Source: Nitrosomonadaceae bacterium (GTDB lineage Bacteria; Pseudomonadota; Gammaproteobacteria; Burkholderiales; Nitrosomonadaceae). From it: a stretch of DNA of 14,630 nucleotides. Of this stretch, positions 6,776-14,584 are shown one piece after another (within the stretch, counting starts at the first letter, position 1; each line of letters begins with the position of its first letter). The notes beneath the pieces are model-generated. The model had not been told where the DNA came from. It did not search any database and saw only the letters and a list, made by a program, of their open reading frames with translations. Location of the stretch: positions 1 through 14,630 of the forward strand of contig CAKKRO010000173.1 of assembly GCA_919902625.1 (NCBI GenBank), read 5' to 3'. The translations under genes were made by a program, and so were the position numbers.

Positions 6776-7693
6776 ATGAATATTATTTTTATTTCTAATA
6801 AATCAGAGCGAGCGAGAAAACTGACATTAACAGGAAAACACATTACATTATTAATAAGTGCATTTCTATCAGTTATCGTAATATTGGCTTTGAGCTTGAA
6901 TTTTGTTTCACTCCGTTATGCCGATCGAATTGATGCGCCGGTATTAAAAGCGGTACTGGTGAGTCCTCAAGAGGAAAGGCATCAAAAAATTCAGGCGCAT
7001 CTGCAGGATAATTTAAATATCATGGCGAGTAAGCTGGGGCAAATGCAGGCGCAATTATTACGCCTGGATGCTTTAGGTGAACGCTTGGTAGAATCTTCCG
7101 GAATCAAATCACAAGATTTTTTATTTAATGAGGCACCAGGGCAAGGGGGCGCCTACACTGATTTTTCATCTGAGGAATTAACTTTTGGCGAGTTTAGCCA
7201 TAGGCTCCAGGAGTTATCGAACATGTTGGATGAAAGAGCGGATAAGTTGGGCGCATTGGATTCCTTGTTGCGTTATGACAGGTTAACTAAGTATGTTCTG
7301 CCTTCCGAGATGCCTGTTGAAACAAATTGGTATTCTTCGGGATTTGGATACCGGATAGATCCATTTACAGGAAAAAGAGCATTTCATGAAGGCGTGGATT
7401 TTGCAGCAGAAGTAGGCACGCCAATAAAAGCAGCGGCTGGTGGTGTGGTGGTCTATTCGGGTCGTCACTCTGAATATGGTAATATGATCGAAATTGATCA
7501 TGGAGATGATTTGGTGAGTCGCTATGCGCATGCGTCGAAGCGTTTGGTGGCGCTCGGGCAGGTTGTATTGCAGGGGCAGAAAATAGCTGAGGTAGGCAAC
7601 ACAGGGCGTTCTACAGGGCCACATTTGCATTTCGAGATTAGACATAAAGACAAACCGCAGAATCCATCCCGGTTTCTGAAAAAACCGAGTTAA
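6776..7693 (+). CDS. Membrane-anchored M23 family metallopeptidase
   Basis: This 305-residue protein has a short basic N terminus, one membrane helix at about residues 22-45, a heptad-rich helical region at about 65-110 and again at 138-168, and a C-terminal LytM/M23 domain at about 188-300. The zinc ligands are all present: His204 and Asp208 in HEGVDFA, His252 in YAH, and His283 with His285 in GPHLHFE. It is therefore expected to be an active periplasmic endopeptidase cutting peptidoglycan cross-links, rather than a degenerate EnvC-like activator. Family members act in cell-wall growth or septation. The ATG at 6776 is used because the preceding ATG at 6763 is in another frame and soon stops. 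No Shine-Dalgarno sequence is visible. The gene is divergent from dciA and precedes secA by 250 bp, a common arrangement in the group. Confidence 0.92.
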   Translation: MNIIFISNKSERARKLTLTGKHITLLISAFLSVIVILALSLNFVSLRYADRIDAPVLKAVLVSPQEERHQKIQAHLQDNLNIMASKLGQMQAQLLRLDALGERLVESSGIKSQDFLFNEAPGQGGAYTDFSSEELTFGEFSHRLQELSNMLDERADKLGALDSLLRYDRLTKYVLPSEMPVETNWYSSGFGYRIDPFTGKRAFHEGVDFAAEVGTPIKAAAGGVVVYSGRHSEYGNMIEIDHGDDLVSRYAHASKRLVALGQVVLQGQKIAEVGNTGRSTGPHLHFEIRHKDKPQNPSRFLKKPS

Positions 7694-7719
7694 GCTGAAC
7701 TCAGGGACTGTTGATTTTC

Positions 7720-7857
7720 ATGGATGAGCGTTTAATGTCGAATACTGTGCATTTCATTGTGGCCTGTCTTGTGCACAGATTAATTTTAAGCAATGATTTT
7801 CGGTTGGACCCGGGAAATTATAATTCACCGTTTCAGTGGGTTGGACTGAATCAATAA
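7720..7857 (+). CDS. Possible 45-codon leader peptide upstream of secA
   Basis: An ATG at 7720 opens 45 codons ending in TAA at 7855-7857. The peptide has an acidic start (MDERLMSN), a short hydrophobic run VHFIVACLV at residues 10-18, then HRLILS, and a polar tail ending PFQWVGLNQ. It matches no family I recognise. An AGGGA at 7703-7707 could serve as ribosome binding site, but the 12-nt spacing is long; an in-frame TTG at 7711 is closer to it. The frame ends 18 bp before the terminator-like hairpin and 86 bp before secA. Position and hydrophobic core recall secretion-monitor leaders such as SecM, though the SecM arrest sequence is absent. An open frame of this size in 250 bp can easily arise by chance, so the call is tentative. 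Confidence 0.25.
   Translation: MDERLMSNTVHFIVACLVHRLILSNDFRLDPGNYNSPFQWVGLNQ
7745..7778 (+). repeat. Inverted repeat in secA leader
   Basis: CTGTGCA (7745-7751) pairs perfectly with TGCACAG (7772-7778), with a T-G pair inside, around a loop of about 20 nt. In RNA it would form a stem of 7-8 bp upstream of the terminator-like hairpin. It lies within the possible leader peptide frame. Confidence 0.35.
7819..7824 (+). promoter_or_regulatory. Perfect -10 box TATAAT in secA leader
   Basis: TATAAT at 7819-7824 is an exact -10 consensus, inside the 10-bp palindrome AATTATAATT (7816-7825). The base window for a -35 box at 17-nt spacing reads ATTTTC, a poor match, and there is no TG extension. If used, transcription would begin near 7831 and the secA leader would be about 113 nt, including the terminator-like hairpin. 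Confidence 0.3.
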
Positions 7858-7875
7858 TTCCTTAAGTATTTTTGT

Positions 7876-7908
7876 GGGGTGAGGTAAGAATCTCCCCCTT
7901 TATTTTTT
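7876..7908 (+). terminator. Intrinsic terminator or attenuator hairpin before secA
   Basis: GGGG (7876-7879), a bulged T, then GAG (7881-7883) pair with CTC and CCCC (7892-7898), with a G-T closing pair and a 6-nt loop. The stem is followed at once by TTTATTTTTT (7899-7908). This is the layout of a Rho-independent terminator. It ends 35 bp before the secA ATG, leaving almost no room for a normal promoter with a leader in between, so some secA transcripts must read through it. It may instead simply end the M23 transcript. Confidence 0.6.
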
Positions 7909-7943
7909 GAACAAACTGGTTAAACAGAATTTTTAGAGACGTT

Positions 7944-10676
7944 ATGCTAAGTAATCTACTTAAGAAGATTTTTGGTAGCCGTAATGACCGTATGGTTAAG
8001 CAGTACTCTCAAGCTGTGCGCATCATTAACGAAATGGAATCAGCTATCGCAGGATTGTCTGATGCTGATTTGCGTGCCAAGACCGATGAATTCAAGCTGC
8101 GTATCCACAATGGAGAAACGTTGGATGCGCTATTGCCAGAGGCATTTGCGGTGGTGCGTGAAGTCGGTAAACGAGTTCTGGGAATGCGTCATTTTGATGT
8201 ACAACTTATCGGCGGCATGGTATTGCATGGGGGTAAGATCGCTGAAATGCGTACTGGAGAAGGCAAAACCCTTATGGCAACTTTGCCGGCATATCTGAAC
8301 GCATTGTCAGGGATGGGTGTTCATGTTGTCACAGTGAATGATTATTTGGCGAAGCGTGATGCTGATTGGATGGGGAAGATTTATCAGTTTCTCGGGATTG
8401 GTGTGGGTGTGATTTATTCGCAAATGGGGCATAGTGATAAACAGGCTGCCTATGCCTCAGATATTACTTATGGCACTAATAACGAGTATGGCTTTGATTA
8501 TCTGCGTGATAATATGGTGACGCACCCTTATGAGCGTGTGCAACGCTTACTCAATTTTGCGATTGTTGATGAGGTGGACTCGATCCTGATTGATGAAGCA
8601 CGGACTCCGCTGATTATTTCCGGGCAGGCAGAAGGTGATACGGAAATATATGTGCGTATCAATGCGTTGATTCCAAAACTTACGCGTCAGGAAACAGAGG
8701 ATAGCCCGGGTGATTACAGCGTGGATGAAAAATCTCATCAGGTTACTCTCAGTGAATCTGGTTTTGAGCATGCAGAAAAGCTGCTGGCTGGAGCCGGATT
8801 ACTGAAATCCGGCTCCAGTCTTTATGATCCGGCCAATATCAATTTGATCCATCATCTGAATGCAGGCTTGCGCGCGCATAGCTTGTATTTTCTGGATCAG
8901 CATTATGTGGTGCAGGATGGTGAAGTCGTCATCGTTGATGAGTTTACCGGGCGCCTGATGTCAGGCCGGCGTTGGTCTGATGGATTGCATCAGGCCGTAG
9001 AAGCAAAAGAAGGTGTTGCCATTCAGAAGGAAAATCAAACACTCGCTTCGATTACTTTTCAGAATTATTTCCGTATGTATCAGAGATTGTCCGGTATGAC
9101 AGGAACGGCTGACACAGAAGCGGCTGAGTTCCAGCAAATATACGGATTGGAGACGGTTATTATTCCGACTCATCGCCCAATGATTCGTGACGACCGTATG
9201 GATCAAATATTCCGTACAACGAAAGAGAAAAATGAAGCCATTATTCAGGACATTAAAGAATGTTACGAGCGTGGGCAACCTGTTCTGGTAGGTACAACAT
9301 CCATTGAGAATAACGAATTGTTATCCGGGCTGCTTGATCGGGAGAAGTTGCCGCACCAGGTGCTGAATGCAAAACAGCATGCGAGTGAAGCTAATATTGT
9401 TGTTCAAGCCGGCCGCCCTAAAATGGTTACCATAGCAACCAATATGGCGGGTCGTGGAACTGATATTGTGCTGGGAGGTAATCCGGAACCGGAAATTGAG
9501 CGGATACGACATGATGAAAAATTGACTGAAGAGGCGAAAGAAAAGCGTGTTCATGAAGTCTATGAAAAATGGAAAGTGGTTCATGAAGAGGTTCTAAGTA
9601 AGGGCGGTTTGCATATTATTGGCACTGAACGGCATGAGTCACGTCGCGTGGATAATCAGTTACGCGGACGTTCGGGTAGGCAGGGCGATCCCGGTTCCAG
9701 TCGTTTCTATCTCTCACTGGAGGATCCATTGCTGCGAATATTTGCGTCTGATCGTGTCGCTAATATCATGACGCGCCTTAAAATGCCAGAAGGAGAAGCA
9801 ATTGAGCATCCGTGGGTTACTCGTGCCATAGAGAATGCTCAGCGCAAGGTAGAAGCAAGAAATTTCGATATGCGCAAACAGTTGCTGGAATATGATGATG
9901 TGGCTAATGATCAGCGTCATGTGATTTATCAACAACGCAATGAATTATTGGAAGCGGAGCATGATATTTCGGAAACGATTACAGCGATACGTGAAAGTGT
10001 TTTAAGTAATTTATTCAGCTTGCATATTCCACCCCAGAGTGTTGAAGAGCAATGGGACGTGGCTGGTCTGGAGAAGGCGTTGGCAGCAGAGTATCAGTTG
10101 CAGTTTCCATTGCAAAAATGGCTTGAGAAAGAGCCAGAATTACATGAAGAAAATTTGTACGAGCGTATTATTGATCTTGCGAATGAACAATATCAAACCA
10201 AGGTCGAAAAAGTAGGTGCTGAAATTATGCATCAATATGAACGTGCCGTAATGTTGCAAAGTGTGGATTCGCATTGGCGGGAACATTTGGCTGCGTTGGA
10301 TCACTTGCGTCAAGGCATACACCTGCGTGGTTATGCACAGAAGAATCCAAAGCAGGAATATAAACGCGAAGCTTTTGAGCTATTTACTAATATGCTCGAA
10401 GAAATCAAGAGTGAAGTCACGAAGATACTTTTGACCGTGCAGATAAGAAGTGAGCAACAGGTGGAAGCTGTGACGGAGACGTTGCGATCACCGGAAAATA
10501 TACAATTTCATCATGCCGATTATCGTGAAGAATTGGCTGAAGAAGCGGAGCATAGTAAAAATCAAGATGAAAAAATACAACCTTTTGTGCGGCAAAATGA
10601 CAAAGTAGGCCGGAATCAGCCCTGTCCATGCGGGTCAGGTAAAAAATATAAACAATGTCACGGTAAGATTAAGTAA
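7944..10676 (+). CDS. secA: Preprotein translocase ATPase SecA
   Basis: This 910-residue protein is full length for proteobacterial SecA. It is the ATP-driven motor that pushes unfolded preproteins through SecYEG. Walker A is MRTGEGKT (102-109); the Walker B DEVD is at 209-212, followed by SILIDEARTPLIISG. The peptide cross-linking region starts near 225. The second motor domain shows VGTTSIE and ATNMAGRGTDI, with QLRGRSGRQGDPGSSRFYLS typical of motif VI. The helical wing and scaffold domains follow. The C terminus carries the complete zinc site CPCGSGKKYKQCH (Cys894, Cys896, Cys905, His906) that binds SecB and lipids. The ATG at 7944 gives the usual MLSNLLKKIFGSRNDR start; AGAG lies 5 nt upstream as a weak ribosome binding site. 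The upstream leader with a terminator-like hairpin and possible small open frame suggests regulated expression. Confidence 0.99.
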   Translation: MLSNLLKKIFGSRNDRMVKQYSQAVRIINEMESAIAGLSDADLRAKTDEFKLRIHNGETLDALLPEAFAVVREVGKRVLGMRHFDVQLIGGMVLHGGKIAEMRTGEGKTLMATLPAYLNALSGMGVHVVTVNDYLAKRDADWMGKIYQFLGIGVGVIYSQMGHSDKQAAYASDITYGTNNEYGFDYLRDNMVTHPYERVQRLLNFAIVDEVDSILIDEARTPLIISGQAEGDTEIYVRINALIPKLTRQETEDSPGDYSVDEKSHQVTLSESGFEHAEKLLAGAGLLKSGSSLYDPANINLIHHLNAGLRAHSLYFLDQHYVVQDGEVVIVDEFTGRLMSGRRWSDGLHQAVEAKEGVAIQKENQTLASITFQNYFRMYQRLSGMTGTADTEAAEFQQIYGLETVIIPTHRPMIRDDRMDQIFRTTKEKNEAIIQDIKECYERGQPVLVGTTSIENNELLSGLLDREKLPHQVLNAKQHASEANIVVQAGRPKMVTIATNMAGRGTDIVLGGNPEPEIERIRHDEKLTEEAKEKRVHEVYEKWKVVHEEVLSKGGLHIIGTERHESRRVDNQLRGRSGRQGDPGSSRFYLSLEDPLLRIFASDRVANIMTRLKMPEGEAIEHPWVTRAIENAQRKVEARNFDMRKQLLEYDDVANDQRHVIYQQRNELLEAEHDISETITAIRESVLSNLFSLHIPPQSVEEQWDVAGLEKALAAEYQLQFPLQKWLEKEPELHEENLYERIIDLANEQYQTKVEKVGAEIMHQYERAVMLQSVDSHWREHLAALDHLRQGIHLRGYAQKNPKQEYKREAFELFTNMLEEIKSEVTKILLTVQIRSEQQVEAVTETLRSPENIQFHHADYREELAEEAEHSKNQDEKIQPFVRQNDKVGRNQPCPCGSGKKYKQCHGKIK

Positions 10677-10728
10677 ATATCCACTGGTTGGTTTCATTGT
10701 ATTTTATGGTTTCTAAGATTATTAGAGC

Positions 10729-10748
10729 ACTTAAAAATACTTTTAAGT
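10729..10748 (+). repeat. AT-rich hairpin after secA, weak terminator candidate
   Basis: ACTTAAAA (10729-10736) pairs perfectly with TTTTAAGT (10741-10748) around a 4-nt loop ATAC, 53 bp after the secA stop. The stem has only two G-C pairs and is followed by TATTCC rather than a T-run, so termination would be weak at best. Confidence 0.3.
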
Positions 10749-10774
10749 TATTCCCTATAATCCTGTAATGGTTA

Positions 10775-10783
10775 TGATATACT
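10775..10783 (+). promoter_or_regulatory. Extended -10 promoter candidate for petABC
   Basis: TGATATACT at 10775-10783 combines the TGn extension with TATACT, a 5/6 match to TATAAT. No good -35 box is present at the usual spacing, as is common for extended -10 promoters. Transcription would start near 10790 with a leader of about 110 nt before petA. The rest of the 224-bp gap holds no gene that I can support. Confidence 0.45.
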
Positions 10784-10900
10784 GCGCGTTTTTATAGATT
10801 TCACTTTGAAATTTGTCAGCGAAGGTGGCGGAAATTAAAGTAAATTTGCCGTTTTATTGATGGTCTTACGTGAAAAATATTACTAATGGAATAGTTGAAT

Positions 10901-11509
10901 ATGGCAGATAGTTTCAGCATCAATGATGAAATGAGTGGCAGAAGGAAGTTTTTAGTCGCTGCAACTTCCGTGGCGGGCGGTATTGCGGGTGCTGCAATAG
11001 CAACCCCTTTTCTGTTGAGCATGATGCCTAGTGAGCGAGCTAAAGCAGCCGGAGCGCCGGTGGAAGTTGATATATCCAAGCTTGAACCCGGAATGCTGAT
11101 AATGGTCGAGTGGCGTGGAAGAGTCGTATGGGTATTGAATCGTACGCCGGAAATGCTGGCTACTCTCAAGAAGGTAGAGGGGGAGTTGGCGGATCCAAAC
11201 TCAGAGAAGGATCAGCAGCCGGAATATGCACGGAATTCTACGCGCTCAATTAAACCGGAAATTCTGGTTACCGAAGGTATTTGCACTCATTTAGGGTGCT
11301 CGCCTGTTTTCAGAAAAGATATTGCTCCTGCAGATCTAGGTCCTGATTGGCTAGGAGGGTTTTTCTGTCCGTGTCACGGCTCCAAATTTGATTTGGCTGG
11401 CCGCGTGTATAAAAGCGTGCCAGCTCCAACTAATATGGTTGTTCCTCCCCATGTTTATCTGAGTGACAATCGCCTTTTAATTGGGTCTGATAGCAAGGAA
11501 TCTGCATAA
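10901..11509 (+). CDS. petA: Ubiquinol-cytochrome c reductase Rieske iron-sulfur subunit
   Basis: With the ATG at 10901 the protein has 202 residues. It carries the 2Fe-2S cluster of the bc1 complex and passes electrons from ubiquinol to cytochrome c1. The cluster motifs are CTHLGC (128-133) and CPCHGSKFD (156-164): Cys128, His130, Cys156 and His159 are ligands, and Cys133 with Cys158 form the disulfide. The N terminus has a twin-arginine signal anchor, GRRKFL (Arg14-Arg15) followed by a membrane helix to about residue 40, then the flexible hinge. A TTG two codons earlier (10895) is possible, but the ATG fits the family start (MADSF-) and has GGA 10 nt upstream. The stop is directly followed by the petB ATG, with no gap, showing an operon petA-petB-petC. 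Confidence 0.97.
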   Translation: MADSFSINDEMSGRRKFLVAATSVAGGIAGAAIATPFLLSMMPSERAKAAGAPVEVDISKLEPGMLIMVEWRGRVVWVLNRTPEMLATLKKVEGELADPNSEKDQQPEYARNSTRSIKPEILVTEGICTHLGCSPVFRKDIAPADLGPDWLGGFFCPCHGSKFDLAGRVYKSVPAPTNMVVPPHVYLSDNRLLIGSDSKESA

Positions 11510-12757
11510 ATGAGCAATCGATTAAATTCAATGACTGAATGGATAGACAAACGTTTTCCATTAACTTCCAATTGGAAAGCACATCTTTCCGAATACTATG
11601 CACCAAAGAATTTTAATTTCTGGTATTACTTTGGCTCGTTAGCACTGCTGGTGCTGGTGAATCAGTTAATCACCGGGATTTTTCTCACCATGAACTATAA
11701 GCCGGATGCCAGTCTTGCCTTTGCTTCGGTTGAATATATCATGCGTGATGTGGATTATGGATGGCTGATTCGCTATATGCATTCCACTGGCGCATCCATG
11801 TTTTTTGTGGTTGTTTATTTGCATATGTTCCGTGGAATGATGTATGGCTCTTATCGGAAACCGCGCGAGTTATTGTGGTTAGTCGGTATGGCCATATTTT
11901 TTGTGCTGATGAGTTTGGCCTTTACCGGATATATCTTGCCTTGGGGACAAATGTCTTACTGGGGCGCGCAGGTGATCGTCAGTATGTTTGGAGCAATTCC
12001 TGTTATCGGCGATACACTTTCGCAATGGCTATTGGGTGATTTTACGCTTTCAGATGCTGCACTCAATCGTTTCTTTGCATATCACGTTGTCACACTGCCT
12101 TTGGTGTTGATAGTGCTTGTATTTGTGCACATACTGGCTTTACATGAAGTAGGTTCAAATAATCCAGATGGCATCGAAATAAAAGCCAATAAAAATCCCA
12201 AAACAGGCATTCCGGTTGATGGAATACCATTTCATCCTTATTACTCTGTTAAAGATATTGTTGGTGTGGTGGTATTTTTAATGGTGTTCTGCGGCATCAT
12301 TTTCTTTGCGCCGGAAATGGGGGGGTACTTTCTGGAGCATAATAACTTTATCCCTGCCAATACACTGCAAACGCCTGATCACATTGCGCCAGTATGGTAT
12401 TTCACGCCGTATTATTCGATGTTGAGAGCGGTGACAGTCAATTTTCTCTGGATAGATGCAAAGTTATGGGGCGTGATACTGATGGCGGCAGCGGTTGTTG
12501 TCTTTGCCTTTTTACCTTGGTTGGATCGAAGTCCTGTTAAGTCGATCAGATATAAAGGACCTATTTTCAAATTTGCCTTAACACTGTTTGTAATTAGTTT
12601 TCTAGTACTGGGTTGGTTAGGTATGAAATCACCTACTCCTTTGTATACCTTACTAGCACAAATATTTACAGTTATTTACTTTGCGTTCTTCCTGTTTATG
12701 CCATGGTATAGCAAGATAGATAAAACAAAACCTGAGCCAAAGAGAGTGAGCAAATGA
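11510..12757 (+). CDS. petB: Cytochrome b of the bc1 complex
   Basis: This 415-residue integral membrane protein holds the two b-type hemes and the quinol oxidation (Qo) and reduction (Qi) sites. Eight membrane helices can be followed. The heme ligands are His91 and His105 in helix B and His192 and His207 in helix D. The helix D pair has 14 residues between them, versus 13 in mitochondrial and alphaproteobacterial proteins; this extra residue is, to my knowledge, usual in beta- and gammaproteobacteria. The Qo motif is PVWY at 294-297 in place of PEWY, also a variant I associate with this group. The full N- and C-terminal halves are fused, as in bc1 and unlike split b6f. The gene abuts petA and overlaps petC by 4 bp (ATGA), so translation is probably coupled. 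The C terminus is a short Lys/Pro-rich cytoplasmic tail. Confidence 0.98.
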   Translation: MSNRLNSMTEWIDKRFPLTSNWKAHLSEYYAPKNFNFWYYFGSLALLVLVNQLITGIFLTMNYKPDASLAFASVEYIMRDVDYGWLIRYMHSTGASMFFVVVYLHMFRGMMYGSYRKPRELLWLVGMAIFFVLMSLAFTGYILPWGQMSYWGAQVIVSMFGAIPVIGDTLSQWLLGDFTLSDAALNRFFAYHVVTLPLVLIVLVFVHILALHEVGSNNPDGIEIKANKNPKTGIPVDGIPFHPYYSVKDIVGVVVFLMVFCGIIFFAPEMGGYFLEHNNFIPANTLQTPDHIAPVWYFTPYYSMLRAVTVNFLWIDAKLWGVILMAAAVVVFAFLPWLDRSPVKSIRYKGPIFKFALTLFVISFLVLGWLGMKSPTPLYTLLAQIFTVIYFAFFLFMPWYSKIDKTKPEPKRVSK

Positions 12758-13476
12758 TGAAAATTAAAACCTTCCTTTTTATCGTGTGTATGGCCCCATT
12801 TATTGTATCGGCGGCTCCACTGGAAATGGAACTGGATAAAGCACCTGTTGATATCAGTGATAATGCATCCCTTCAACGTGGCGCGGAAAGCTTTGTTAAT
12901 TATTGTTTGACTTGTCATGGCGCAAGTTTCATGCGCTATAATCGTCATCGTGATATCGGTTTCGATGAAAAGGAAATTCTTGAACGGCTGGTTCAAACGG
13001 GTCAGAAGGTTGGCGATCTGATGGAATCTGCCATGTGGAAAAAAGAAGGCGAAGAATGGTTTGGTGTCGTGCCGCCTGATTTGTCAGTGATAGCGCGTTC
13101 GCGAGGAGCGGATTGGCTATACACCTATTTACGTACATTTTATCGTGATGATTCTACTGTAACGGGTTGGAATAACTTGGTTTTTGATCGTGCAGCCATG
13201 CCGCATGTGTTGTATCAGCTACAAGGTGAGCAAAAGTTGGTGGTAAAAACAAGCGATAGCGGAGAGCAAAAGAGCCTGGTGCTTGATAAAAAGGGCGAAT
13301 TGACTGCTGCTGAATATGATAAATTTGCAGGGGATTTGGTTAATTATCTAGTCTATTTAGGAGAACCACATGCTAATGCTCGCAAGAGTATAGGGTTAAT
13401 GGTAATGATTTTCCTATTGGGCATGCTGGTATTATCTTATGCATTAAAGCGAGAATATTGGAAAGACATTCATTGA
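12754..13476 (+). CDS. petC: Cytochrome c1 of the bc1 complex
   Basis: This 240-residue protein accepts electrons from the Rieske subunit and reduces a soluble cytochrome c in the periplasm. An N-terminal Sec signal peptide (about residues 1-20, cleavage likely after VSA) precedes the heme motif CLTCH (51-55). The sixth heme ligand is probably Met149 in RAAMPHV. The block VVPPDLSVIARSRGADWLYTYL (105-126) is typical of c1. One membrane anchor lies at about 213-230, ending in the usual basic KREYWKD tail. The start overlaps the petB stop (ATGATGA); a second ATG follows at once, so the exact start is uncertain by one codon. A GAGTGAG sequence inside the end of petB can serve as ribosome binding site. 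sspA follows after 52 bp. Confidence 0.97.
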   Translation: MMKIKTFLFIVCMAPFIVSAAPLEMELDKAPVDISDNASLQRGAESFVNYCLTCHGASFMRYNRHRDIGFDEKEILERLVQTGQKVGDLMESAMWKKEGEEWFGVVPPDLSVIARSRGADWLYTYLRTFYRDDSTVTGWNNLVFDRAAMPHVLYQLQGEQKLVVKTSDSGEQKSLVLDKKGELTAAEYDKFAGDLVNYLVYLGEPHANARKSIGLMVMIFLLGMLVLSYALKREYWKDIH

Positions 13477-13528
13477 TTATCATCAAACTTGCTGAACACA
13501 CTGGTAATTAAATCAGAGAATAAAAGTT

Positions 13529-14128
13529 ATGATGACATTATATTCAACAATTACTTGTCCCTATAGCCATCGTTGCCGGATTGTTTTGCACGAAAAGGAT
13601 ATGGATTTTCAAGTAATTGACGTCGATCCAAATAATAAATCAGAAGACTTGGCAGTAATGAGTCCCTATGGCAGGGCACCGGTGCTTGTGGAACGTGATC
13701 TCATATTGTATGAGTCAAATATTATCAATGAATATATTGATGATCGCTTTCCACATCCGCAGTTGATGCCTGCGGATCCAGTGATGCGTGCTCGCGCACG
13801 TTTACTGCTATATCGCTTTGAGCAGGAATTGTTCTGTCATATCGATGCATTTGATGATTCAGACCAGAAAGCAATAGACAAGGCGCGCGCGATAATAGCA
13901 GATAACCTGACGATAATTTCCCCGATCTTTGAGAAGCAGAAATTTATGTTGGGCGATGAGTTCTCAATGCTTGATGTTGCAATAGCACCTTTATTATGGC
14001 GTCTTGAATATTTTGGAATTCGCCTTCCTAAACAAGCGGCTCCATTGTTAAAATATTCAGAAAGGTTATTTAGCCGTCCATTATTTATTGATGCCTTGTC
14101 AGCTTCTGAAAAAGTAATGCGAAAATGA
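13529..14128 (+). CDS. sspA: Stringent starvation protein A (SspA), RNA polymerase-associated
   Basis: This 199-residue protein has a glutathione-transferase fold: a thioredoxin-like domain at 1-80 (TLYSTITCPYSHRCRI) with PYGRAPVLVE (46-55) and YESNIINEYIDDRFP (61-75), and a helical C-terminal domain. SspA proteins lack ordinary GST activity; they bind RNA polymerase with sigma70 and change promoter choice under stress. The PHP triplet (75-77), whose E. coli counterpart forms a surface pocket needed for activity, is present. The petABC-sspA-sspB order is a known neighbourhood in betaproteobacteria and supports the call over a generic GST. Two adjacent ATGs (13529 and 13532) leave the start uncertain by one codon; only a weak AGAG-type ribosome binding site is seen. 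It overlaps sspB by 4 bp. Confidence 0.92.
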   Translation: MMTLYSTITCPYSHRCRIVLHEKDMDFQVIDVDPNNKSEDLAVMSPYGRAPVLVERDLILYESNIINEYIDDRFPHPQLMPADPVMRARARLLLYRFEQELFCHIDAFDDSDQKAIDKARAIIADNLTIISPIFEKQKFMLGDEFSMLDVAIAPLLWRLEYFGIRLPKQAAPLLKYSERLFSRPLFIDALSASEKVMRK

Positions 14129-14550
14129 GCAGCAATTCAACAAAGCCATATCTAATTCGTTCTATCTATGATTGGTGTATTGACAGTGGTTTTACACCAT
14201 TTATATCTGTAAAAGCCTATCCAGAATTGGACATGCCAATGGAGTATGTCAAGAATGATGAGATAATCTTTAATATAAGTGCAAATGCTGTGCATGACCT
14301 CATCATTAATAATGACATTGTTTGTTTTATGGCACGCTTTAATGGGGTAACAAGAAAACTGGAAATACCAATGAGTGCGGTTAAGGGGATCTTTGCAAAA
14401 GAAGTGAATCAAGGTATAGCATTTTCTCCTGAGAAAGAAGAAGAGAATCGGGAAGGAATGGCGAGTAATGAACAAAATAACCCAGTTTCTGATTCCCTGC
14501 CGTACCAATCAAAAGGCACAGTTAGGCCCACGCTAAGGATAGTCAAGTAA
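14125..14550 (+). CDS. sspB: ClpXP adaptor protein SspB
   Basis: This 141-residue protein has the SspB plan: a folded substrate-binding domain at about residues 6-105 (KPYLIRSIYDWCIDSGFTP at the start, FMARFNGVTRKLEIPMSAV in the core), a flexible acidic/polar linker at about 106-133, and the C-terminal ClpX-binding tail RPTLRIVK (134-141). SspB binds ssrA-tagged proteins released from stalled ribosomes and delivers them to ClpXP for degradation. The length is slightly shorter than E. coli SspB. The start ATG overlaps the sspA stop (ATGA), indicating translational coupling in one operon. The tRNA gene follows after 34 bp; no terminator hairpin is visible between them. Confidence 0.95.
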   Translation: MSSNSTKPYLIRSIYDWCIDSGFTPFISVKAYPELDMPMEYVKNDEIIFNISANAVHDLIINNDIVCFMARFNGVTRKLEIPMSAVKGIFAKEVNQGIAFSPEKEEENREGMASNEQNNPVSDSLPYQSKGTVRPTLRIVK

Positions 14551-14584
14551 ATTCCAATTAATCTAGATTCAGTCGTATTAAGTT

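Noticed and set aside
10895..10897. TTG start two codons upstream for petA
   Set aside because: The ATG at 10901 gives the usual family N terminus and has a better-placed purine-rich site; the TTG adds only two residues.
14152..14508. 118-codon minus-strand frame opposite sspB
   Set aside because: It is an antisense shadow of the clearly recognised SspB coding region.
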